DNA from: JACQFK01 sp964619955
Lineage (GTDB): Bacteria; Planctomycetota; MHYJ01; JACPRB01
Direction of reading: 5' to 3'
NCBI GenBank assembly: GCA_964619955.1
Contig: CAZUJF010000004.1
Span: 1-64,000 of the forward strand
Length of the DNA stretch: 64,000 nucleotides
Numbering within the stretch: position 1 is the first letter of the stretch; each line of letters starts with the position of its first letter. Below are positions 43,943-52,200 of the stretch, piece by piece. Made by a program: the position numbers and the translations under genes. Under the pieces are notes generated by a model. That model made no database searches. It had not been told where the DNA came from and saw nothing but the letters and a program-made list of their open reading frames with translations.

Positions 43943-46173
43943 TGCGCCTCGGGCGAGAGGCGCTCGTAGGGGAGCATCGTGGGCAGCTCCTCCAGGGTGA
44001 TCTGCCCCGCCGAGACCAGCTCCAGCGCGCTGTCGCGGAGCGGCACCAGGCCCGCCTTGAACGCCAGCGCGCGCAGCTCGTCCAGCGGCGGGCGCATCGA
44101 GATCGCCGTCCGCAGCGGGATGTTGGTCTTGAGGAACTCCACCACCGCCACGCGGCCGATCGTCCCGTGGCCGCCGCAGCGGAGGCAGCCCGCGCCGCGG
44201 TAGAACTTCTGCCCGGCCGGGACGCCGGACGGGAACACCGCCTTGAGCAGGTCCTCTTTCGGCGACGCCTCGACCCGGCAGCCCTCGCAGATCCGGCGCG
44301 CGAGACGCTGGCTGATCACCGACAGCAGCTCGCTCGCGATCGAGTTCGGATGCATGCCCAGGTCCACGAGGCGCTGGACGGCGTCCGTCGTGTCGTTGCA
44401 GTGCAGCGTGGAGAGGACCAGGTGGCCGGTCTGCGAGGCGCGGATGCCCTCGAGCGCCGTCTCGGCGTCGCGGATCTCCCCCACGAGGATCACGTCGGGG
44501 TCCTGGCGCACGAACGAACGCATGGCGTGGGCGAAGGAGAATCCGATCTCGGGCCTCACGTGCGTCTGCTGGACGTCCTCGATCGAATACTCGATCGGGT
44601 CCTCGACCGTGATCACCTTCCGCGTCGGGTCGCGGGCGAGGATCTCGAGCCCGGCGTAGAGCGTGGTGCTCTTGCCGGAGCCCGTGGGCCCGACGACGAG
44701 CACCAGGCCGGACGGATGTTCCAGCAGGCGGCGGTACTCCGCGGCCAGCCGCGGGGCGAAGCCCAGGTCCTCGATGGTCAGCAGCTTGCTGTCCTGGGGC
44801 AGCAGCCGGACGACGACATGCTCCCCGTGCAGGGAGGGCTGCGTCTGCACCCGCAGGTCGAAGTTCTTTCCGGACGTCTTGACCCGGATGCGCCCGCCCT
44901 GGGGCAGGCGCCGCTCGGAGATGTCCATCTCCCCCCGGATCTTGATCACGTTCACGATGCCCAGCAGGTCCGCCGGGGACAGCCGGTAGCGGGTCATGTC
45001 CCGGAGGTCGCCGTCGACCCGCATCCGCACCCGGACGCGAGGGCCGTAGCGCTCCAGATGGATGTCGCTGGAACGCTCCCCGATGGCGTCCAGCAGCATG
45101 GATTCGAAGAGCTGGATGTAACGGGCCTCGGAGCGGTGTTCGCCGGACTGCAGTTCGTCCTCGACCCCGGCCGCGACGGGGGGCGCCGTCTTGGCCCCGC
45201 TCTTGAGCAGGTCGGCCGTCGCCCAGAGGCGCCGGTAGTCGGTGGGCGTCACCAGGATGAGCTCGACCACGGAGGGATGAAAGGCTTTCGCCAGCTCCGC
45301 GACCTGGAGATCGGGGTCGCAGGTGGCCACCCGCATGTCGCCCTTGCCCCGGCTCACCGGAATCATCCGATGGTGCTCGAGGAAGAGCCGGGAGAGCGAC
45401 CCCACGAGATCCAGATCCAGCTCCGGCGTCAGCGAGTCCACGGTCTCGAAGCGGATGCCCCGCTGTTCGGCGAGGGCGCGGTAGAGGTCGGCCTCGGGGA
45501 CCTGGCCCTGGTCCCGCAGCAGCTCCCCCAGGAGCCGGTGCTGGCCGGCCGCCTCGCGCGCCAGCTGGTCCACCTTCTCGCGGTCGACGGCGCCCGCCTC
45601 CACCAGGAGGTCCCCGAGGCGGCGCACGTGGCGGAGCTCGCCGAGGCGCTCCTCGACGAATTCCTCCTCCGCCTTCCGGACCGTCCGGACCAGCATCGTC
45701 TTCGAGCGGATCTGGACCAGGCGGCCGCCGACGGCCAGGCGCCGCTTCAGGTCGGGCGGCAGCGTCACGGCCCCGCAGCCGACCAGGATGGCGTCGTAGT
45801 CCTGTCCGCCGACGCGGGGCGAGATCTTCACGCGGGAGATCTCCAGCTCCGCCAGCGTCTTCCGGGCCGCCGCGGCGAGAGGCTCGCACTCCTCGACGCC
45901 GAAGACCTCCGCTCCGAGCTTGGACAGCACGGCGCTGCTGAAGCCCACGCCGGAGCCGATCTCGAGCACCCGCTGGCCCGGCTTGAGTTCCAGGGCCTCG
46001 AGCATCCGGGCGAGCACCTCGACGGGCTGGAGGAGGCGGCCCTCGCGCGCGATGCGGTGCCCCGGATCGCGGTCCAGCGCCGAAAGCTCCGCGGCGAGGA
46101 AACGCTCCCTCGGCACCTCCGAGAAGGCGCGCTCCAGCCGCGGGTCGCGGATCCCCGCGCGTTTCAACGGCAT
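43939..46173 (-). CDS. PCMT-like methyltransferase fused to GspE/PilB-type ATPase
   Basis: A 744-residue fusion. Residues 1-180 resemble protein-L-isoaspartate O-methyltransferase (LKRAGIRDPRLERAFSEVPR, the SAM loop VLEIGSGVGFSS at 69-80, VFGVEECEPLA). Residues about 185-320 are a MshEN-like domain with two RLGxxL-type motifs (RRLGDLLVEAGAV; RLLGELLRDQGQV) that bind c-di-GMP in relatives. Residues about 350-740 are the secretion/pilus ATPase: Walker A GPTGSGKST (495-503), Walker B PDVILVGEIRD (559-569) and the zinc pairs CEGC/CLRC. The ATG at 46173 overlaps the upstream stop (TGATG) and follows GGAGG. No other type II/IV pilus gene is near. Confidence 0.85.
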   Translation of the reverse strand: MPLKRAGIRDPRLERAFSEVPRERFLAAELSALDRDPGHRIAREGRLLQPVEVLARMLEALELKPGQRVLEIGSGVGFSSAVLSKLGAEVFGVEECEPLAAAARKTLAELEISRVKISPRVGGQDYDAILVGCGAVTLPPDLKRRLAVGGRLVQIRSKTMLVRTVRKAEEEFVEERLGELRHVRRLGDLLVEAGAVDREKVDQLAREAAGQHRLLGELLRDQGQVPEADLYRALAEQRGIRFETVDSLTPELDLDLVGSLSRLFLEHHRMIPVSRGKGDMRVATCDPDLQVAELAKAFHPSVVELILVTPTDYRRLWATADLLKSGAKTAPPVAAGVEDELQSGEHRSEARYIQLFESMLLDAIGERSSDIHLERYGPRVRVRMRVDGDLRDMTRYRLSPADLLGIVNVIKIRGEMDISERRLPQGGRIRVKTSGKNFDLRVQTQPSLHGEHVVVRLLPQDSKLLTIEDLGFAPRLAAEYRRLLEHPSGLVLVVGPTGSGKSTTLYAGLEILARDPTRKVITVEDPIEYSIEDVQQTHVRPEIGFSFAHAMRSFVRQDPDVILVGEIRDAETALEGIRASQTGHLVLSTLHCNDTTDAVQRLVDLGMHPNSIASELLSVISQRLARRICEGCRVEASPKEDLLKAVFPSGVPAGQKFYRGAGCLRCGGHGTIGRVAVVEFLKTNIPLRTAISMRPPLDELRALAFKAGLVPLRDSALELVSAGQITLEELPTMLPYERLSPEAH

Positions 46174-47003
46174 CAAGGCGCGCCTCCGGGCCTCGTCCAC
46201 GGCTCGGCCCGAAGTCCGGGGGCGGCCTCGGGGGGGCACACGAGCAGCGGGCAGGCGGCATGGCGCAGAACGTATTCCGTCACGCTGCCGGTCAGCAGGC
46301 GCGAGATCCCGCTGCGGTGGTGGCTCATCATGCAGATGAGGCCGATGTTCGACTCCTTCGCATAACGCACGATCTCCTCCCCGGGATGCCCGTGGCGGAG
46401 CACCGGCATCGATTTGAGCCCGGCAGCCTCGAGGCGCGCCCGGTGGGAGGCGAGGTACTCGACCGGATCGCTGTCGCGGGTGATCCTCAGCAGATGCAGG
46501 AGGGCGTGGTTCTCGGAGGCCAGGCGCCGCGCGGCCGGCAGGATCAGCTCCGATTCGGGGCTGCCGTCGAGCGTCACCAGGATCTGACCCCAGGAAGCCC
46601 CCTTGTCCCCCGGCCGGGTGAGGAGCAGCGGGACGCGGGCCTGACGGAGGACCTCCTCGGCCACGCTGCCCATCAGGGCCTTGGGCACGACGCCGCGTCC
46701 GTGGGTGGTCATGGCGATCAGGGACTGCTGCCGGGCCTTCGCGAAGAGCAGGATCTCCTCGGCGGGCCGACCCAGCCCCAGGGCGCTGAAGACCTCGATG
46801 CGCTGCGAGTGGAGGCGGCGGCGGACGTCCTCCAGGTAATGCTTCGCCTCGGCCGCCGCCGGCGGGTTGTCCGCCGCGGCCACGCGGAAGAGGGTGGCGT
46901 CGATCAGCGTCTGCCGGAGGGGCAGTTTCAGACAGGACAGGATCGTCTCGGAATCCCCGGAGCCGTCGAGCGGGACGACCGTGGGGATCGGGCGCCGGTT
47001 CAT
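46173..47003 (-). CDS. Tandem universal stress protein
   Basis: A 276-residue tandem UspA protein. Domain 1 (TVVPLDGSGDSETIL, then TTHGRGVVPKALMGSVAEEV) and domain 2 (ILVTLDGSPESELILPAA, then SHHRSGISRLLTGSVTEYV) each keep the nucleotide-binding glycines. The ATG at 47003 is chosen because GGAGG sits 6 nt upstream; a GTG at 47009 would overlap that site. It lies between another tandem USP and the PCMT-GspE fusion, all on one strand. Confidence 0.85.
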   Translation of the reverse strand: MNRRPIPTVVPLDGSGDSETILSCLKLPLRQTLIDATLFRVAAADNPPAAAEAKHYLEDVRRRLHSQRIEVFSALGLGRPAEEILLFAKARQQSLIAMTTHGRGVVPKALMGSVAEEVLRQARVPLLLTRPGDKGASWGQILVTLDGSPESELILPAARRLASENHALLHLLRITRDSDPVEYLASHRARLEAAGLKSMPVLRHGHPGEEIVRYAKESNIGLICMMSHHRSGISRLLTGSVTEYVLRHAACPLLVCPPEAAPGLRAEPWTRPGGAP

Positions 47004-47022
47004 AGCCACCTCCGCGGCCGGA

Positions 47023-47934
47023 TCAGCCGGAACGGACCATCAGCAGGGGGACGCCGACCGAGCGGAGCACGCGCTCCGCCACGGAGCCGAGCATCCAGCG
47101 GGCCACCCCGCTGCGGCCGTGCGTCGCCATCACGACCAGATCGATGCCCGAGGCGAAGCTCAGATCCACGATCTCCGCCGCGGGATCGCCCGAAAGCGTC
47201 CGCCGCGTCACGCGCAGGCCGGCTTGATGCAACCGCTCGGCCGCCTTCGCCGTCGCCGGATCCAGGTCCGAGGCGGGCGGGGGCACGGGCTCCACCACCG
47301 CCGCCTCCATCCCCGGCAGGATCGCGGCCGAGGGCGGCCAGGGCGGGACCACGTGCAGGACGAGGAACTCGGAGTCGAAGCATTGTCCCATCTTGACCGC
47401 GGCGCCCAGCACCGCCAGCGACGCCTCGCTTCCGTCGACCGGCAGCAGGATCTTCCGGAACGGGAACTCCTCGGGGGTCGCGGGCTCCAGGTCTCCGTGC
47501 GGGGTCCGCCGGAACGAGCGGACGAGGAGCACCGGCACGGGGCTCGCCCGCAGGACTTTCTCGGCCACGCTTCCCATCGTCCAGCGCGCGACCCCGCTGC
47601 GTCCGTGGGTGGTCATGGCGATCATGGTCGCGCCTTCGTCCTTCGCCGCCTGCAGCACCGTCTCGGCGGGGGCCCCTTCCGCGACGCGCGCGTGCACCTT
47701 CACCGTGCGGCCCGTGCCGATGCGCTTCGCGAGCTCGTGCAGGTAGGCCTGGGCCTCCTCCCGTTCCCGTGTCACCTGCGCGCCCGTGTCCCGCCGCTCC
47801 AGGGAGGGCGGATGGGAGATCACGCGCAGGAGCAGGATCTCCGCGTCCTCGCGTTTGAGGATGCGTCCGATCTGGCCGAGCACCAGTTCCGCGCGGGGCG
47901 ATCCGTCCAGGGGCACCAGCAGACGTTCGAACAT
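47023..47934 (-). CDS. Tandem universal stress protein
   Basis: A 303-residue protein with two UspA domains. Both have canonical starts (LLVPLDGSPRAELVLGQ; ILLPVDGSEASLAVLG) and G-rich ATP sites (THGRSGVARWTMGSVAEKVL; THGRSGVARWMLGSVAERVL). The near identity of those loops suggests recent internal duplication. GGAGGA lies 9 nt before the ATG. It is the first gene of the minus-strand run 47934-43939. Confidence 0.9.
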   Translation of the reverse strand: MFERLLVPLDGSPRAELVLGQIGRILKREDAEILLLRVISHPPSLERRDTGAQVTREREEAQAYLHELAKRIGTGRTVKVHARVAEGAPAETVLQAAKDEGATMIAMTTHGRSGVARWTMGSVAEKVLRASPVPVLLVRSFRRTPHGDLEPATPEEFPFRKILLPVDGSEASLAVLGAAVKMGQCFDSEFLVLHVVPPWPPSAAILPGMEAAVVEPVPPPASDLDPATAKAAERLHQAGLRVTRRTLSGDPAAEIVDLSFASGIDLVVMATHGRSGVARWMLGSVAERVLRSVGVPLLMVRSG

Positions 47935-48072
47935 GGTCGGCGTCCTCCGTCACAAACTCCGGCAGGAAAGAGAGCAAGCGGGGGGCCAGCCTCGAATCCG
48001 CAGGGAGCCGCAGCGGCCCCGCGGACTTTTACGCCCTCTCAGGGGAGAATCCGGGGTCCCGCAGAAAAGGAG

Positions 48073-48100
48073 GTGACAGCTTTTTGCCGGTGCGTATAAT
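48073..48100 (+). promoter_or_regulatory. Promoter of tRNA-Ser
   Basis: GTGACA (48073-48078, 5 of 6 to TTGACA), 16 nt, TATAAT (48095-48100, perfect). Transcription would begin near 48107, about 10 nt before the tRNA. Confidence 0.65.
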
Positions 48101-48116
48101 GCGCTCAGCCGTCCAC

Positions 48117-48208
48117 GGAGAGGTGGCAGAGTGGCCGATTGCGGCGGCTTGCTAAGCCGTTAGTCGGGGTTACCCGACTCCAGGGTTCGAATCCCTGCCT
48201 CTCCGCCA
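48117..48208 (+). tRNA. tRNA-Ser (anticodon GCU)
   Basis: 92 nt including an encoded CCA. The acceptor arms GGAGAGG and CCTCTCC pair perfectly with G as discriminator. The anticodon loop TTGCTAA carries GCT at 48151-48153 on a GCGGC/GCCGT stem. A long variable arm (about 48160-48180, with TCGGG and CCCGA pairing) marks a class II serine tRNA. The T-loop reads GGTTCGAATCC. It would decode AGC and AGU. Confidence 0.95.
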
Positions 48209-48233
48209 TCCACCCCCCGGGACCCGGAACACG

Positions 48234-49139
48234 ATGACGACGAATTTCACCAAGCTCTCCGACGAGCAGCTCCTCGGCCTGCTCAAGACCCAGGAGGACG
48301 ACCTCGACCGCGAGGCCGTCGATGAGATCCTCCGCCGCGGCGAACGCCTGGGACCCCGCCTCCTGCCCATGGCCACCGACGCCGCCCTCTGGGACGCCGG
48401 GCCCCCCGCCCACGAAGCGCCCGTGCACGCCGTGCTGCTGCTCGGACGCCTCCGGCCCCCCGGCGCCCTCGCCGCCATCCTCGACGCCCTCGAACTCGCC
48501 ATCGAACACGAACAGGTCGACCTGCTCGACCCCGCCTACGATCTGCTCGCCGGCTTCGGACCCGAGCACGTCGCCGAGCTGCGCGCCGCGTATCCCGACC
48601 GCAGCCCCTACGCCCGCCTCTGGCTCAACGACGCCCTCACCTGGATCGGCAGCAAACATCCCGCCGCACGGAGCGCCGCGCGGGACCACCTGCTGAACTC
48701 CGCCCTGAAAGACCCCGAGGACGAAATCCGCGGCACCGCCGCCGAACTCTTCCTCGCCCTCGCCGGGCCCGAAGACCAGGCCGTCCTCGACAAACTCCTC
48801 CGCGATCACGACCTCGACGAGGCGGACGTCGACGCCGCCCGCGAAGGCAAGGGCCCCCTCCCCATCGACCCTCCGCTCGACCCCCTCGACTTCTACAGCG
48901 AGGACGCCCGCCTCAACCGCCTGCGCTACAACAACGACCTCGAGGACGACATGGACCTCGAGGAGATCCTCCCCTCCTCCGCCTCCATGCAGGTCTATTC
49001 CCAGATCGCCTCGGCGGAGCCCGACGCGGAGGACGGCGACCTCCGCATCACCCCCCACGTCAACGAGACCGAGGCCCCCGGACGCAACGACCCCTGCCCC
49101 TGCGGGAGCGGCAAGAAACACAAGAAGTGCTGCGGGTAG
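48234..49139 (+). CDS. SEC-C-motif protein with helical repeats
   Basis: A 301-residue protein. Residues about 10-200 are helical, with HEAT-like or ankyrin-like periodicity and many leucines. The C-terminal 19 residues GRNDPCPCGSGKKHKKCCG form a complete SEC-C zinc-binding motif, as in SecA. The acidic stretch at 225-285 precedes it. SEC-C tails bind zinc and often contact ribosomes or SecB-like partners. Function unknown. It begins 25 nt after the tRNA and may read from the same promoter. Confidence 0.75.
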   Translation: MTTNFTKLSDEQLLGLLKTQEDDLDREAVDEILRRGERLGPRLLPMATDAALWDAGPPAHEAPVHAVLLLGRLRPPGALAAILDALELAIEHEQVDLLDPAYDLLAGFGPEHVAELRAAYPDRSPYARLWLNDALTWIGSKHPAARSAARDHLLNSALKDPEDEIRGTAAELFLALAGPEDQAVLDKLLRDHDLDEADVDAAREGKGPLPIDPPLDPLDFYSEDARLNRLRYNNDLEDDMDLEEILPSSASMQVYSQIASAEPDAEDGDLRITPHVNETEAPGRNDPCPCGSGKKHKKCCG

Positions 49140-49289
49140 CCCCGACGGGTTCACCCGGAATAGGCCTGCATCCGCAAACTTTTAAACTTTCCGGGCCGCA
49201 CCCATTATGGGCTTGACGCCCCTCCCCGCTTAAGGCACATTTGATCCGCGGATGAACGAAGGCCCGATCCGCGTTGACGATCCACGTCC

Positions 49290-52200
49290 ATGGGAGAATT
49301 GAATCCCGAGGTCTTCCAGGACCTCCAATCCGCGGAGAAACTGCGGCCCCTCTTCGAGGCCGCCGGTCTGCCCCTCCGCACCTGGGAGGCCTACGCCTTC
49401 GCCTTCAACGAACGCACGCTGCTCCGGCGGGAACTCACCCGCGTCTCCGAGGGCCGCGGCGCCCCCGCCATCCACCCCGAAGTCCTGGAGCGTCTCCAGG
49501 CCCTCCGCAGCGAACTCGACCCCCTCGTCGAAGGGCTCCGCCCCTTCCTCCCCCCGGGACCGCGCAGCGACGCGGAGGCCGAACTCGACGAGATGGTCCT
49601 CGGCTTCATCGCCATCTCCCCCACCGCCCGCGACATCGCCCAGCAGTGGGTCGCGGACCCTCAACGCTACCGGGCCGAAGCCGCGAAGAAACTCCAGATC
49701 ATCGAAACCGTCGTCCAGCGCTACCGGAACGCCCTGCGGACCGAGATCGACCGCGAGATCAGCTCCGGGTTCGTCCCCCCGCCGCAGATCCCGCGCCTCC
49801 CCGCCCCCGGCGTCTTCGAGGCCTCCGCGACCAACGGCGAAGTCACGCTGATCTGGAGCCCGGTCTCCGGCGCCATGCACTTCATCCTCCGCCGCGCCGT
49901 GATGAAGACCGGCCCCTGGAAGGAGATCGCGCGCCCCGCCGAGGACTGCTACAGCGACACGGGCCTTCCCAACGCCACGACGTTCTATTACACCCTGAGC
50001 CCCGTCAGCCCCGCCGGCATCGAAGGCGCCGCCGCCGGTCCCGTCGAGGCCACCCCGCAGGCCCCGCCGCCCGTCCCCGTCGGGCTCGCCGCCCGTCCCG
50101 GCAACGCGAGCGTGGCGCTCCGCTGGATGTCCTCCCCCGGCGCGATCCGCTACCGCCTCCTGCGCGCGACCTCCCCCGCGGGCCCCTTCAGCCCCGCCGC
50201 GATCACGGACGTCCCGGCCCACACGGACCGCGACGTCCAGAACGGCCAGACCTATTTCTACGCGGTCGCCTCCGTGAATCCGGCGGGGGAAAGCCCCGCC
50301 TGCCCCGCCCTGCCCGCCACCCCCGTGGCCCCGCCCCCGGCCCCCGCCGGGGTCCAGGCCCAGCCCGGCAACGCCCGCGTCAGCTGCTCGTGGCAGCCCG
50401 TCCCCGGCGCCCTCCGCTACCGGGTCGTCCGCCGCCCCGCCGCCGCGGAGGCCGGCTGGACCGAACTCGGCACGCCCGCGCAGCCGCCCCTGCTGGACGT
50501 CTCCGTCGCCAACGGCACGACCTACGAATACGCGGTGCACGCGATCAACGCCGGCGGCGAAGGCCCCGCCTCGGCCCCCGTCTCCGCCACCCCCGTCGGC
50601 GCGCCCGAGATCCCGCGCGGCCTCCGGGCCCAGGCCGGCAACGGGGAGATCACGCTGGACTGGACGCCCGTCGCGGGGGCCGTCACCTACGCCGTGCGGC
50701 GCTCCCCACCCTCGGGCGACCGCTGGACGCTCGTCGCCCAGCCGGCGTCGCCGCCGTACACGGACACGGGCCTCCCCCACGGGCAGGCCTGGCTCTACAC
50801 CGTCGCGGCGCAGAACGCCGGCGGCGAAAGCCCCCCCGGCGCCCCGCTGCCCGCCGCGCCCTGCGCGCCGCCCCCCGCGCCGATGAACCTCGAGACCCAC
50901 GCGGCCAACGGACGCGTGACGCTCACGTGGCGCCCGGTGCCCGGCGCCGACCGCTATCTGCTCAAGCGCGCCGCCGCCCCGGGAGGGCCCTTCGACCTCG
51001 TCGCCGCGATCCCCGGCCTGAGCCATCTCGACGGCGGCCTGCCGAACCACGCCACCGTCTACTACACGCTCTCCGCCGCGAACGCGGGGGGCGAGAGCAC
51101 CCCCTCGGCCCCCGTGGCCGCCACCCCCGTCGAACCGCCGGCCGCCCCGGCCGACGTGACGGCGACGGCGGAGAACGCCCGCATCCGGCTCGCCTGGTCC
51201 GCCGTGCCGGGCGCGCAGCGCTATCGCGTGATGCGCTCGACGACGCCCGGCGGCCCCTACACGGCCGTCGCCAGCCCCTCCGAGCCCGCGCACGTCGACG
51301 CCGACGTGAGCAACGGCCTCTGCTACTACTATGTCATCCGCGCCCTCAACGTCGGCGGCAAGGGCCCGCATTCGGCCCAGGTCGAGGCCCGGCCCGTCGC
51401 CGCGCCCCCCGCCCCCGAAAGCCTGCTCGCCCACGCCGGCAACGGACAGGTCGCGCTGAGCTGGAATCCCGTGCCCGGCGCGACCCATTACGCGCTGCGC
51501 CGCTGGCCCGAGGACCGCATCGTCGCCACGCCCGCCGCGCCGTCCTGCCTCGACACCGGCGTGAGCAACGGCACGACGTACCGCTACGCCGTCCTCGCGC
51601 TCAACGCCGGCGGCGAAGGCCCCGCCTCCGCCCCCGTGGAGGCCACCCCGCTGGCCCCGCCCGCCGCCCCGACGGGGCTCGGCGCGCTCGCCACGAACGC
51701 CCGCGTCGCCCTGTCCTGGACGCCCTCGCCGCGCGCCGCCGCCTACCTCGTCCGGCGCGCCGCCGGTCCCGAGGGCCTCTTCGAGACGATCGGAAGCACC
51801 GAGGCCCCCTCGTTCATCGATCTGTCCGCCAGCAACGGGACGCTCTACAGCTACCGCATCATCGCCGTCAACGCCGGGGGCGAGGGGGAGGCGACGGCGC
51901 CCGTCGGCGCCCGGCCCCAGGCCCCGCCTCCCGCGCCGACGGGCCTCGTCGTGTCCCCCGGCAACGGGCAGGTCGGCCTCTCGTGGATACCGTCCCCGCG
52001 CGCCGCCACCTACCGGGTGCTCCGGCGGACGGGCGACGGGCCCGCGGCGGCCGTCGCCTCGCCGGTGGAGCCGCGGCATCTCGACGTCGGGCTCGAGAAC
52101 GGACGCGCCTACCGCTACGTCATCCACGCGCTCAACACCGGGGGCGAAAGCGACGCGTCCGCGGAGGCGGAGGCCCTGCCGCTGGGGCCGCCGGGGCCGG

